A stretch of DNA of 64,000 bases from JBQTII01 sp052387905 (GCA_052387905.1 JBQTIR010000003.1:52402-116401); one strand, 5' to 3'. Shown: positions 24,541 through 33,348, numbered from the stretch's first letter. The notes: generated by a model from the sequence alone, not told the origin. Translations and numbers: made by a program.

Positions 24541-25863
24541 TCAGGGCTGCACCGGGGCGACGGCGGCGGGGGTCTCGTCATCGCCGATGGCCTCGGCCGT
24601 CCCGACGCCGAGTTGCCCACCCTGGTTCGCGCCCCAGCAGCGCACGGACTCGTCGTCGCGCAGCGCGCAGGTGTGGTAGCCGCCGGCGGAGATTTCCACG
24701 ACCCGGCGGTCATCGCCGAAGGAGATCGGCGGGACCAGGTCTGGCGTGGCGGCGTCGCCGATGGAGCCGGGCCGGCCCAGGCCGAGGCGGCCCTGACTGC
24801 CCGCCCCCCAGCACCGCACCGCGCCGTCGTCGAGCAGCGCACAGCTGTGGGCGAGGCCGGCCGTGACCTGACGGACCCGGTGACCGGCTCCGAGCGGGAC
24901 GACGCCGACCGTGACGACCGGTTCGTCGTCCCCGATCGTGGCATCAAAGCCCAGGCCGAGCTGGCCCTCGGCGCCGTGTCCCCAACAGCGCAGCATGGCG
25001 GCGTCCAGCACGGCGCAGGTGTGGCCGAATCCGGCATCGAATCCGCGCACACTGCGACCCGGACCCAGGAAGAGCGAGCGGCGTGCGGTCGGCGCCTCGT
25101 CGTCACCGATCCGCACGGTGTCCCCATAGCCGAGTTGGCCGGTGGCGTTGCTACCCCAGCACGTCAGCGTGGAGTCGACGAGCAAGGCGCAGACGTGAAA
25201 GCCGCCGGCGCTGATCCCCACGGCACCACGCGGAAGTCGAACGGGTCCGGCCGCGGACGGCGCCTCGTCGTCACCGATGTTCTCGGTGTCGCCATAGCCG
25301 AGCTGGCCCGGGCCGCCGAAGCCCCAGCACCGCACGGTGCCGTCGTCGAGCACCGCACAACTGGAGTTGCTGCCCGCCGCCAGCGCAATCGCCCGCCGAC
25401 CCGGGCCCAGGTCCACCGGCCCGGCCGCACCGGGGCTCTCGTCGTCGCCGATGTTGTCGGTGTTGGCGTAGCCCAGTTGGCCGAAGCGGTTCTCGCCCCA
25501 GCAGCGCACGCTGCCGTCGGTGACGATCGCGCAGGAGTGGTAGTCCCCGGCCACGACGGCGCGGGCCCGCATCCCGGCCCCCAGATCGACGGGATCCAGT
25601 CCCGCCGCAACCTCGTCATCGCCGATCGAGACGATGCCGGCATTGCCGAGTTGCCCGCCGCCCCCGAAACCCCAGCACCGCAGCTCGCCACCGGCCGGGC
25701 CGACGTCGGTGATCACGCAGGTGTGCTCCTGACCGGTGGCCAGCCGAGGCCCGACGACGGCGCCGGGGAGCGCAGAACCGACCCGGACCTGGGGCGCGGC
25801 CTGCGCCGCGAGGACACCCGCGGCGAGGACCAGGCCCAGCGCGACAGCCAGCGCTGTGCGCAC
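24541..25863 (-). CDS. Exported RCC1-repeat beta-propeller protein
   Basis: The 440-residue product begins with a hydrophobic export segment (TALAVALGLVLAAGVLAAQA). It then has seven blades of the form H-x-C-A...(V/L)RCWG...GQLG(Y/L)G...IGDDE. Each blade has two Cys, one in HTCA/HSCA and one in CWG, so seven intra-blade disulfides are likely outside the cytoplasm. RCC1-like propellers are binding scaffolds, and the ligand is unknown. The regular IGDDE loop in six of seven blades suggests metal or ligand contacts on one face. The GTG at 25863 starts one base after the stop of the PD40 protein gene; the two are co-transcribed. Confidence 0.85.
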   Translation of the reverse strand: MRTALAVALGLVLAAGVLAAQAAPQVRVGSALPGAVVGPRLATGQEHTCVITDVGPAGGELRCWGFGGGGQLGNAGIVSIGDDEVAAGLDPVDLGAGMRARAVVAGDYHSCAIVTDGSVRCWGENRFGQLGYANTDNIGDDESPGAAGPVDLGPGRRAIALAAGSNSSCAVLDDGTVRCWGFGGPGQLGYGDTENIGDDEAPSAAGPVRLPRGAVGISAGGFHVCALLVDSTLTCWGSNATGQLGYGDTVRIGDDEAPTARRSLFLGPGRSVRGFDAGFGHTCAVLDAAMLRCWGHGAEGQLGLGFDATIGDDEPVVTVGVVPLGAGHRVRQVTAGLAHSCALLDDGAVRCWGAGSQGRLGLGRPGSIGDAATPDLVPPISFGDDRRVVEISAGGYHTCALRDDESVRCWGANQGGQLGVGTAEAIGDDETPAAVAPVQP

Positions 25864-25864
25864 G

Positions 25865-26989
25865 TCAGCCGCGGGCGCCAGGCGGCGGCGGTCCGGCGAC
25901 GGGCGGGATAGTGCCAGGCGGCAGGAGCAACGGCGGCAGGGTGCCCGGGGGCAGTCCCTCGCGGACGAGCTCGCGCAGGATCGCCTCGGTGTCCAGAATC
26001 GGAGTGGGTTCGGCCGGAGCAGGCTCAGGGGCGGGTACGGGCCCGGGGCCGCCGGAGGAAGGTGCGCGGGACCAGTGCGGCTCCCCGTCGGGAACGTCGT
26101 TGTCGGTGATCCGGGTGGGGCGTCCGCCCGCGGCAGGGATGGTGAAGATTTCGTCGTCGCCATCGCGGTCGCCGACGTAGGCGATCCGCGTGCCGTCGGG
26201 TGAGTACGCCGGCGCGACCTCGAAGCCGGCCTCGGAGGTCACCTGGCGCTTGTTCGCCCCGTCGAGATTCATCACCCAGATGTCGACACTGCCGGCTTGG
26301 CTGCTGGCGTACGCGATGGTCTTGCCGTCCGGGGAGTACACCGGGTCGGTGTCGAAGAAGAGCTCGGTGGTCAGCTGCTTCACGTCGGAGCCGTCGGTGG
26401 CGTCCATCGAGAAGATGTCGGCGTTCCCGCCGCCCAGACTGGTGTACGCGATGCGCGAGCCGTCGGCGGAGAAGGACGGCTTGAACTCCGTCGAGGGGGC
26501 CCGGGTCAGGCGCTTCTGCTTCGTGCCGTCGGCCCGCATCACCACGATGTCGGAGTTGCCGCCGACCAGTGAGGTGAAGGCGATCCGCTTACCGTCCGGG
26601 GAGAACACCGGATCGATGTTGGGCGCGCCGTTGTCGGTGAGGCGGGTCAGCGCACTGCCGTCGATGTTCATGACGTAGATGTCATCGTTGTTGTTGCGAC
26701 CACTGCTGAACACGATGCGCCGGCCGTCGGGCGACAGATGCGGCTGGACGTCCTGCGCGAGGTCGGTGGTGAGCCGGCGCTGGTTCTTCCCGTTGGCGGC
26801 CATCAGATAGACGTCGACGCTGCCGGCGCGCTCGCTGGTGAACACGATCTGGCCGCGCGCACCGCCCGCACCCGGCGACATCACCTCGGCGGCGGCGAGG
26901 GGGCCTCCGACAACCACTGCCGCGGCGCCACCGGCGAGCGTGAGGCCCGCCGCGGCGACGCCGGCAAGAACCCGTCGGACCGTTCGCAT
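25865..26989 (-). CDS. Exported TolB-like PD40 beta-propeller protein
   Basis: The 374-residue product has a basic N-terminus and signal segment (about 5-35). Six PD40/TolB-type blades follow, each carrying (F/Y)SPDG(K/R)RIAF and DI(Y/F)VMN-DG (VQPHLSPDGRRIVFSS, IDPVFSPDGKRIAFTS, APAYSPDGTRIAYVGD). A Pro-rich tail (PVPAPEPAPAEPTP and PPGTLPPLLLPPGT) follows and may span cell wall. It is the first gene of a pair with the RCC1 protein and diverges from the DUF3352 gene. Function unknown; the combination suggests an extracellular or wall-associated binding module. Confidence 0.82.
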   Translation of the reverse strand: MRTVRRVLAGVAAAGLTLAGGAAAVVVGGPLAAAEVMSPGAGGARGQIVFTSERAGSVDVYLMAANGKNQRRLTTDLAQDVQPHLSPDGRRIVFSSGRNNNDDIYVMNIDGSALTRLTDNGAPNIDPVFSPDGKRIAFTSLVGGNSDIVVMRADGTKQKRLTRAPSTEFKPSFSADGSRIAYTSLGGGNADIFSMDATDGSDVKQLTTELFFDTDPVYSPDGKTIAYASSQAGSVDIWVMNLDGANKRQVTSEAGFEVAPAYSPDGTRIAYVGDRDGDDEIFTIPAAGGRPTRITDNDVPDGEPHWSRAPSSGGPGPVPAPEPAPAEPTPILDTEAILRELVREGLPPGTLPPLLLPPGTIPPVAGPPPPGARG

Positions 26990-27123
26990 GCGGTCCAGGG
27001 TATGGGGCGAACGGTTGATCTTTGGCTGCGATCGGATGATCCGCGCGAAAGGGCCTCAATCGGCACCGCCCGCGCACCGACAGTTGCGGTGAGAATCACC
27101 CGCCGTCGCTTTGGAGCCCTGCC

Positions 27124-28677
27124 ATGTACTCCCCCGATCCCCGGCCCGGAACCGGTTCCGAGCCGATCGACATCACCACGACCGGCCCCGCTTCGTTGCT
27201 GGGCGAGGGGAATCCCGCGCCGGTGCGCCCGCGCCGGCACCGGGCGCGGATCGCCCTCGTGGCGGTCGGAGCGACCCTGGTCGCTGGGACCGGCGCGACT
27301 GCCCTAGCTGTGGCCACCTACCTTTCCGGTGGCGGCACGCAGCCGGAGGACGTGCTGCGCTCGGGCGCGCTGGCCTTCGCGAAGGTCGACCTGGACCCGT
27401 CGGTGAATCAGAAGCTCGCGCTCTGGCAGCTGAGCCGCAAACTGCCCGCGGACTTTCTCACCGACCGTGACGCGGTGAACGAGGACACCCCGATCAAGGA
27501 CGTGCTGCTCGGGGCGCTGTTCGAGGACTCCGAAGTCGACTTCGAGGCCGACATCGCGCCGTGGCTCGGAGATCGGGCCGGCGTCGCGCTCTATCCTCCC
27601 GCCCCCGGCGCGGAGGAACCGCAGGTTGCCGTCGCCGTGCAGTTCGACGACTTCACCGCGATGAACGCAGCCCTGACCCGGCGTTCCGCCGTCGAGCCGA
27701 TGGGCTGGACGACCCGGGGCAACTACGTGGTGATCAGCGAAACCAGCGCCGAGGCCCGCGCCTTGGCCACCCCCGACGCAAAAGCCGCGCTGTCCACCCA
27801 ACGCGACTACCGCGACGACGTTGCCGCCCTTGACGGGGACCAGGTCGCGCTCGCGTGGGCCGACTTCGGGGCAGTGCTCACCGCGTTCACCGGGCTCGCC
27901 ACCGAGGAAGAGAGCGCCGAGATCACCGCGGCGTTCCCCGGTGGGCTGCCGCAGGGCCGGATTGCCGTCGGGCTGCACGCGGGCAAGGACCACCTCGAGG
28001 TGGTCGGCTCGGCGTTCGACACCACCGGGATGGGCGGGTACGGCTTCGCGGCGGGCACCGGCATGGCCGGTCAGCTTCCCGCCGACAGCCTGGTGGCAGT
28101 CTCCGCGATGAATGTTCCGGCGCTGTGGGAGGAGCAGCTGGCGGCACCGATGCCGGGCGGGATGAGTGCCGGGGACATGCTCTCCGGTCTGGGCGCCGGG
28201 TTCGGGCTGCGCCTGCCGGCCGACCTGCGAGCGATCTTCGGCGCGGAGACCGCGGTCGCCCTCGCCGGCCTGGACGAGGCCGGCCGGCCGCAGCTCGCGG
28301 TGCGTTCGCGGGGCAGCGACGCCGCTCGCAGTCGCGAGCTGCTCGACGTCCTCGCCCAGTGCTTCGGGATGGAACTGACGCTGCGCGAGACCGGGGACGG
28401 GTTCGTGGTCGGCACCGACGCCGCGACCATCGCCGAGGTCGCCGACCCGGCGCGGGGCGGGACGCTCGCCCAGAACCCGAGCTTTCAGCGCGCAGTCCCC
28501 GACGCCGAGCGGGCCGGGTTCGTGGCTTACCTCAACATCGCGCGCGCCGTCGAGCGCGATCTGTTCGGTGACCTGAGCGCCGAGGACCGTGCCGATCTCG
28601 CTGTGGTGGACGCCGTCGGCTACAGCAACGGCGCGCGACCCGAGGACGGCTTCCGCCTGAGGCTCACTTTCCGCTGA
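27124..28677 (+). CDS. DUF3352 family membrane-anchored protein
   Basis: The 517-residue product has a cytoplasmic Pro/Arg-rich head, one transmembrane helix at about residues 40-65 (IALVAVGATLVAGTGATALA) and a large extracytoplasmic domain. That domain carries DVLRSGALAFAKVDLDPSVN, KDVLLGALF, IAPWLGDRAGVALYPP, and late GRIAVGLHAG, QLPADSLVAVSAMN and AVGYSNGARPEDG. These segments define DUF3352, a family in actinobacteria and cyanobacteria with no known function. The ATG at 27124 follows GGAG. A long inverted repeat separates it from the convergent F420-type gene. Confidence 0.85.
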   Translation: MYSPDPRPGTGSEPIDITTTGPASLLGEGNPAPVRPRRHRARIALVAVGATLVAGTGATALAVATYLSGGGTQPEDVLRSGALAFAKVDLDPSVNQKLALWQLSRKLPADFLTDRDAVNEDTPIKDVLLGALFEDSEVDFEADIAPWLGDRAGVALYPPAPGAEEPQVAVAVQFDDFTAMNAALTRRSAVEPMGWTTRGNYVVISETSAEARALATPDAKAALSTQRDYRDDVAALDGDQVALAWADFGAVLTAFTGLATEEESAEITAAFPGGLPQGRIAVGLHAGKDHLEVVGSAFDTTGMGGYGFAAGTGMAGQLPADSLVAVSAMNVPALWEEQLAAPMPGGMSAGDMLSGLGAGFGLRLPADLRAIFGAETAVALAGLDEAGRPQLAVRSRGSDAARSRELLDVLAQCFGMELTLRETGDGFVVGTDAATIAEVADPARGGTLAQNPSFQRAVPDAERAGFVAYLNIARAVERDLFGDLSAEDRADLAVVDAVGYSNGARPEDGFRLRLTFR

Positions 28678-28686
28678 GACCAGCCA

Positions 28687-28777
28687 GCGTCGGGCGAAGC
28701 TGCAGAATGCAAGAAGTGAGGCGATCGCTGTCCTTGCCAGCGGATCACCTGTGTCGTTCTGCAGCTTTTGCCGACGC
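28687..28777. repeat. 21-bp imperfect inverted repeat in convergent gap
   Basis: Arms 28687-28707 and 28757-28777 match at 18 of 21 positions; the core GCTGCAGAA/TTCTGCAGC is perfect. The 49-base centre contains a further GCAAG/CTTGC pair and the palindrome GCGATCGC. It occupies the gap between the DUF3352 gene and the convergent LLM gene. It could be a terminator for both directions, or the remnant of a miniature inverted-repeat element. Confidence 0.6.
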
Positions 28778-28788
28778 CTTCCCTCGTA

Positions 28789-29874
28789 CTACCGCGGCCA
28801 GTGCGCGACCATAGGCGCAAGCTGAGAGACGGACGGGCCGTACACGACGACGTGATCGACGCCGACGTCGAGGTACTCCCGGACCCGCTTGGCGCACTGC
28901 TCCGCGGAACCGACGACGGCCCCGGTCTCGATCCACTCCCGCGGCAGGGCCGCACCTGCCGCAGCGAGCTGCTCCCGGGTGAAGGCCTGGTCCGCGATGA
29001 GCCCGGCACCCTTGATTCCCGGGTCAATCTCCTCGCGGCCTAGTGCGGCGTCCATCTCGCGCCGGTCCCAACCGTTCTCGGTGACCAACCGGTCGCCGAT
29101 GCCCGGGAAGGACAGGTGAGTGACCATCCGGGCGTTGACGACGAGCATCTCCTCCTCGGGCGTGAGGTCGGGCGCAGTGATGCACCAGTTGGCGATGAAC
29201 AACGTCTCGGGGTCTCGGCCGATCTTGATGCACTCGTCCTTGGCCCGGTTGATGATGGTGCGCGTTGCCTCGACGGTGAGTTCGGTACCGAGAAAGAGCC
29301 CGTCGAACTTACGGGCCGTCAGCGCGAGCGCCTTAGGGCCGGGTACCCAGCTGGAGTTCCACATCATCGGGCGCGGCTGTGGCGGGATGTCGACGAGCCG
29401 AGCGTGCGGGTAGCGCCCGATCGGACCGTCGTAGTTCACGACCTCGCCGGAGAACAACTCGTGCAGAATCTCGACGTAATCCTCGTAGCCGCGCATCGTC
29501 GGCACAGTCATCCCTTGGTTGAGCAGCACGGCCCCCAGGCCGCGGGCGAGGCCGAGCATGAGCCGGTCGCCGAAGAGCCCCTGGAAGGTCGTCGCGGTCG
29601 CGGCGGAGTACACCGCGTTGCGCGAGCCCACGGCCAGGGAGCCGAAACCCATCCGGATGTGCTGGGTCCGCGCGGCCATCGCCCCGCAGAGGACCGCAAG
29701 CTCCTTGGTGTCGAAGCGCTCCGCGATCCAGACCGCGGACAGCCCGATGCGTTCGGCCTCGACCACCTCATCCAGCACCCGCGCCGGGTCCGTCGTACGG
29801 CCGGCCAGCAGGCTGACGCCCAACTCGGGAATCAGCGGACCGGACGGGGTCATTCCCCGGAACTTCATCGTCAT
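28789..29874 (-). CDS. LLM-class F420-dependent oxidoreductase (TIGR03857-like)
   Basis: The 361-residue luciferase-like TIM barrel contains IPELGVSLLAGRTTDPARVL, GLSAVWIAERFDTKELAVL, MGFGSLAVGSRNA, GDRLMLGLARGL and ALTARKFDGLFLGTEL. These fit a defined subgroup of putative F420-dependent oxidoreductases of unknown substrate. The start ATG at 29874 overlaps the preceding stop as ATGA, so it is translationally coupled to the hypothetical protein and the phosphotransferase upstream. Adjacent CoA-related genes suggest a role in modification of an organic substrate; that is inference. Confidence 0.88.
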   Translation of the reverse strand: MTMKFRGMTPSGPLIPELGVSLLAGRTTDPARVLDEVVEAERIGLSAVWIAERFDTKELAVLCGAMAARTQHIRMGFGSLAVGSRNAVYSAATATTFQGLFGDRLMLGLARGLGAVLLNQGMTVPTMRGYEDYVEILHELFSGEVVNYDGPIGRYPHARLVDIPPQPRPMMWNSSWVPGPKALALTARKFDGLFLGTELTVEATRTIINRAKDECIKIGRDPETLFIANWCITAPDLTPEEEMLVVNARMVTHLSFPGIGDRLVTENGWDRREMDAALGREEIDPGIKGAGLIADQAFTREQLAAAGAALPREWIETGAVVGSAEQCAKRVREYLDVGVDHVVVYGPSVSQLAPMVAHWPR

Positions 29875-30410
29875 GTTGCGGGCCCCGAGCTCGCCAGCAC
29901 CTCGGCGATCGACCCCTCGACGTCGGTCGGGAACCCCGTCATCCGGAACCAGGACTGCTCGCGCCGGGTCTGGGCCGCGGCGGCGCTCACCATGAGCGCC
30001 CGTGCGGCCCCCAGCCCGGGATCAGCGCTGGCGACCATCGCTTCGTAGAGCCGCTCCGCGAGCGCCTTGAAGGTCCGGGTCTGGGAGCGCAACCCATCCA
30101 GGGTCGGGAGTTCGCCCCCTCCCCCATCGGCGCCCGCTGCCGCCGCCGCGCGCAGGTCCGCCGCCAGTTCGGCGTGGTCCTTGCCCTGGGCCGCGTCCGC
30201 CAGCGCAATGAGCAGCGCCCGGTTCTCGGCGTTCTCCACCGCCTCGTAGGGGTACTCCGAGCCTTGCACATCCAGGATCCAGTTCAACGTGGCGATGATC
30301 AGCCCAGCCTGTTCCTGAGCGAATTTGTCGGCCGGGTCCAGGCCGGGCATGACGACCTTCGTCATCGCGTTCCGGATGCCCGTCAGCTGCTGAGCTACCG
30401 TCAGAATCAT
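29871..30410 (-). CDS. Hypothetical protein coupled to phosphotransferase
   Basis: The 179-residue helical protein contains QLTGIRNAMTKVVMPGLDPAD, FAQEQAGLIIATLNWILD and an Ala-rich central part (AELAADLRAAAAAGADGGGG), then TRREQSWFRMTGFPTDVEGS. The ATG at 30410 overlaps the phosphotransferase stop and its own stop overlaps the LLM start, both as ATGA. This three-gene coupling implies one physiological unit. I recall small proteins of this kind following APH-like genes in actinomycetes, without a function. Confidence 0.8.
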   Translation of the reverse strand: MILTVAQQLTGIRNAMTKVVMPGLDPADKFAQEQAGLIIATLNWILDVQGSEYPYEAVENAENRALLIALADAAQGKDHAELAADLRAAAAAGADGGGGELPTLDGLRSQTRTFKALAERLYEAMVASADPGLGAARALMVSAAAAQTRREQSWFRMTGFPTDVEGSIAEVLASSGPAT

Positions 30411-31621
30411 GCCTGCCCGCCGATCTGTGCCGCGTGGAACTTGGTGAGTTCGTTCAGGAACATCGCGCCGAGCCCGGACACGAACGGCATCATCACGTCC
30501 AGGTGGGTCATGCCCTCGTGCATGTTGCGGATCGAGGTCGAACAACACGCGACCGCGGCCCAGTAAAGATTGAGCACCATGTAGTACTCCAGGCGCACCG
30601 GGTCGACGCTCAGGCCGCTGGCCTGCTCGTAGCGGGCAATGATCGACTCCCGGTCGAGCAGGCCCGCGCACAGATAGGTGCCGTCGCCGTTGTCGTGGCC
30701 CCAGCCGGCCATCATCAAGTAGCCCAGGTCGTGGTGACGGTCCCCCAGATAGGCCATTTCCCAGTCGAGGATTGCGGTGATCTGCCCGGCGTCCTCGTCA
30801 AAGAGGAAGTTTCCGTTGCGGTAGTCCCCATGGATCAAGCTGACATGGTCGACGACGGGCCGGTTCGCCCACAGCCACTCGCGGGTCAGGGTGAGGATCG
30901 GGTGCGGTTCGAAGGTGTCCTCGGCCCAGACCCGGTCCCACAGCGCCAATCGCCAGTCCACGGCCTCGGTCGTGCCGGCGGTGGGCCGGTCGAAGGAGCT
31001 CAGGTCCAACCCGTCCAGCGACATCGAGTGCAGGGCGGCCAGGTGATCGACGAACTGCGGGCCCAGCGCCGGGGCCAGGTCACCGTAGGCGGTGCCGATC
31101 CCGGTCGGTCCGGCGGCGCCCTTCGTCGGCGAGGCGACGCCGGTGACGAACCCGCAGATCAGACCGGCCTCGCCGAAATGGGTGTGATCGGTGATGACCC
31201 AGTACGCCGACGGCACCGGGACCACCCCGGCCAGCGCGCGCAGGGCCTGGAACTCGCGCTCACCGTGCGCGGCGATCACGTTGGCCGGCGGGTTCAACCG
31301 CAGGACCATCCGCTCGCGGCGCGTCTGCCCGGCCTTGTCGCCACTGGCCGGCGTCCACTCCAGGTCGAAGGCGAACTGCTCCTTGGAGGCGCCACCGGCG
31401 AGTTGACCCAGACCGCTGACGGTGAACGGTCCCTCCAGCACCGAGGCGAGGAACTTCTCCAACTGCGCTGCGACCTCTGAGAGCGCCCGCGTGGCATGGG
31501 TGACGTTGCCGCGCCGGCGCATCTTGGCGTCCAGGATCGCGGCGTTGGACCGCTCCGTCGGGTACCGCGCGTGCATCGCGGCAATGCGGGATTCGACGTC
31601 GTTATCGAGGGGGACTGACAC
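30407..31621 (-). CDS. APH-family phosphotransferase (kinase-like, acyl-CoA-metabolism type)
   Basis: The 404-residue protein has the aminoglycoside-phosphotransferase kinase fold. GLGQLAGGASKEQFAFDLEW is the nucleotide loop, RERMVLRLNPP has the conserved Arg/Lys region, and VSLIHGDYRNGNFLFDEDAG is the catalytic loop with Asp and Asn. ILDWEMAYLGDRHHDLGYLM is the metal-binding DxD-like motif. Many actinobacterial members accompany acyl-CoA dehydrogenases and are not antibiotic-resistance enzymes; the substrate is unknown. The GTG start at 31621 has AGGAG upstream. It is the first gene of the coupled trio. Confidence 0.88.
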   Translation of the reverse strand: MSVPLDNDVESRIAAMHARYPTERSNAAILDAKMRRRGNVTHATRALSEVAAQLEKFLASVLEGPFTVSGLGQLAGGASKEQFAFDLEWTPASGDKAGQTRRERMVLRLNPPANVIAAHGEREFQALRALAGVVPVPSAYWVITDHTHFGEAGLICGFVTGVASPTKGAAGPTGIGTAYGDLAPALGPQFVDHLAALHSMSLDGLDLSSFDRPTAGTTEAVDWRLALWDRVWAEDTFEPHPILTLTREWLWANRPVVDHVSLIHGDYRNGNFLFDEDAGQITAILDWEMAYLGDRHHDLGYLMMAGWGHDNGDGTYLCAGLLDRESIIARYEQASGLSVDPVRLEYYMVLNLYWAAVACCSTSIRNMHEGMTHLDVMMPFVSGLGAMFLNELTKFHAAQIGGQA

Positions 31622-31652
31622 GGGTGTTCTCCTGACGTTCTAAGGTCGGACC

Positions 31653-32069
31653 ATGCCCACCGTCGACCGTAGCGCCCCCCTGCACGATGTCCGCGGTGGG
31701 TTCCTCGGCATGCTCGGGGCGCAGGTGGTGGAGGCCGGACCGGAGCGGGCCGTCGTCGCTCTCGACGTCGGACCGCAACACGCCCAGCCGCACGGAGTCC
31801 TGCACGGCGGGGTGCACGCCACCCTGGTGGAGTCCGCGGCCAGCGTGGGCGGGCACATGTGGATGGCGGAGCGCGGCGGGACCGTCGTGGGCGTCACCAA
31901 CACCACGCACTTCTTCCGGCCGTTCACGGCGGGCCGGATCACGGCCACCGCCACCCCGGTCCATCAGGGGCGGTCCCAGCAACTGTGGCAGGTCGACATC
32001 ACCGATGAGGCGGGCAAGCTCATCTCCCGCGGCGAGGTCCGCCTGCACAACATGACGCTCGAAACCTGA
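31653..32069 (+). CDS. PaaI-family thioesterase
   Basis: The 138-residue hotdog protein has the PaaI signature QPHGVLHGGVHATLVESAAS, where the HGG loop and following acidic/polar residue form the active site. It also has VVGVTNTTHFFRPFTAGRIT and RSQQLWQVDITDEAGKLISR. It hydrolyses aryl- or acyl-CoA thioesters in the cytoplasm. AAGG lies before the ATG. It diverges from the phosphotransferase operon and converges on the response regulator gene. Confidence 0.9.
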   Translation: MPTVDRSAPLHDVRGGFLGMLGAQVVEAGPERAVVALDVGPQHAQPHGVLHGGVHATLVESAASVGGHMWMAERGGTVVGVTNTTHFFRPFTAGRITATATPVHQGRSQQLWQVDITDEAGKLISRGEVRLHNMTLET

Positions 32070-32105
32070 CGGACCTGCCAACTGACAGAGCCGGGTCCGG
32101 GTGGT

Positions 32106-32783
32106 TCAGGCCTCGGACTCGGAGCCGATCGTGAGCAGCCCCTGCTGGACCGCCCTGGCCACCGTCTCGGCCCGCGACTTCGTGCCCAGCTTGCGCATGA
32201 TGCGCGTCAGGTAGTCCTTCACCGTGTAGTGGCTCAGGTGCAGCCGCGCACCGATCTCACGGTTGGTCATTCCTTCGGCGACGAGCTCGAGGATCGAGCG
32301 CTCGTGACCGGACAACAGCCGCTGCTCCGGGGAGAGCACCGCCTCGGCGACGCGGGCGTCGATCACCAGGGCACCGGAGGCAACGCCGCGCAGACGCTGG
32401 GCAAGCTCGTCCACGCCGGTGTCCTTGAGCAGGAACCCATTCGCCCCGGCCTGCACGGCAGCAGCGGCCGCCGCCCGGTCGGTGAAGCTGGTCAACACGG
32501 CGATCCGGGTACCGGGCGAGGTCCGGTGAGCAGCGTCGACAACCGAGAGGCCGGAACGGCTGGCCAGTCGCAGGTCGACGACGAGCAGGTCGACCGGGCG
32601 CGCACGCAGCATCGCCAGCGCGGCGTCACCGTCACCGAAGCAGCCGACGACGTCCATCCCGTCACGTTCCAGGGTGCGGCGCAGACCTTCCAGCACCACC
32701 TCGTGGTCATCGAGGAGAACCACCGAAACCTGTCGCGCAGGCTCGGCTCCGGCAGGGTGTGCCACAGCGGACGGATCAGACAT
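32106..32783 (-). CDS. NarL/FixJ-family response regulator
   Basis: The 225-residue protein has an N-terminal receiver domain (VVLLDDHEVVLEGLRRTLER; phospho-acceptor Asp in DLLVVDLRLASRSG; TSF and Lys in FLLKDTGVDEL). Its C-terminal LuxR helix-turn-helix is LSGHERSILELVAEGMTNRE and GARLHLSHYTVKDYLTRIMR. The ATG at 32783 is taken with GAGGTGACA upstream. It lies 10 bases after the secreted YtkA/FixH-like gene, downstream of the histidine kinase on the same strand, so kinase and regulator are almost certainly cognate. Confidence 0.93.
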   Translation of the reverse strand: MSDPSAVAHPAGAEPARQVSVVLLDDHEVVLEGLRRTLERDGMDVVGCFGDGDAALAMLRARPVDLLVVDLRLASRSGLSVVDAAHRTSPGTRIAVLTSFTDRAAAAAAVQAGANGFLLKDTGVDELAQRLRGVASGALVIDARVAEAVLSPEQRLLSGHERSILELVAEGMTNREIGARLHLSHYTVKDYLTRIMRKLGTKSRAETVARAVQQGLLTIGSESEA

Positions 32784-32793
32784 CGTTGTCACC

Positions 32794-33348
32794 TCAGCGC
32801 GGCGGTGCCGGGACGGCGCTACGGCGGCGCAGGGAGTAGAGCCCGTAAAGCATCGCGCCGGCCAGCACTGCGCCTGCGACACCCACTATCAATCCCAGGC
32901 TGCCGCCACCGGCGCCGGTGGCGCCGCTCACGACAACGGCCGGGGAACCCGCGACGAGTTGGACCTGCCAGCTCTTGTCGACGGCCTCCACCTGCTCGTT
33001 GCCCGGGATGCTGCGCACCTTCATGGTCAGGTTCATGGGACCGGGACCCGCCTTGCCGATGGATCCGGCGTAGGTCCCAGCGATCGCGGACTCGGTCAGA
33101 GAGGTGGCCTTGGCCGGGGTGCCGGTGAACGTCTTGACGTCGGCTCCGCGCACCGGATCCCCGGAGTCGAAGTCGGCGAGCGTGGCCCGGACCTCCCAGC
33201 CACTGGCGATGGGGGTCACGACGAGGTCGGTCACCAACACGATGGCTTTACCGCCGCTGTGCGCACCGGCTGACGGGGCGAGCGCACCGAGTGCACCCGC
33301 GAACACCAGCGCCAGGGTCGCGAGCAGCCGCAGAACTCCGCTCCGCAC
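32794..33348 (-). CDS. Exported YtkA/FixH- or CopC-like protein with C-terminal anchor
   Basis: The 184-residue product has a signal peptide (LATLALVFAGALGALAPSAGA) whose mature end begins with AHSGG. An immunoglobulin-like domain follows (VTDLVVTPIASGWEVRATLA and GTYAGSIGKAGPGPMNLTMK), then a C-terminal transmembrane helix (LGLIVGVAGAVLAGAMLYGL) and an Arg-rich end. The His at the mature N-terminus and the fold resemble YtkA/CopC-like copper-handling domains, but no Met/His cluster confirms copper binding. It sits between a histidine kinase and its regulator and is a candidate sensor or output of that system. Confidence 0.7.
   Translation of the reverse strand: MRSGVLRLLATLALVFAGALGALAPSAGAHSGGKAIVLVTDLVVTPIASGWEVRATLADFDSGDPVRGADVKTFTGTPAKATSLTESAIAGTYAGSIGKAGPGPMNLTMKVRSIPGNEQVEAVDKSWQVQLVAGSPAVVVSGATGAGGGSLGLIVGVAGAVLAGAMLYGLYSLRRRSAVPAPPR

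Noticed and set aside
30407..31621. Aminoglycoside-resistance gene
   Set aside because: The APH fold is present, but the coupling with an F420 oxidoreductase and the length and N-terminus fit the metabolic APH-like group; no evidence for an antibiotic substrate.
32070..32099. Weak 6-bp stem CGGACC/GGTCCG after the PaaI thioesterase gene
   Set aside because: Too short a stem with a long loop to call a terminator in DNA this GC-rich.
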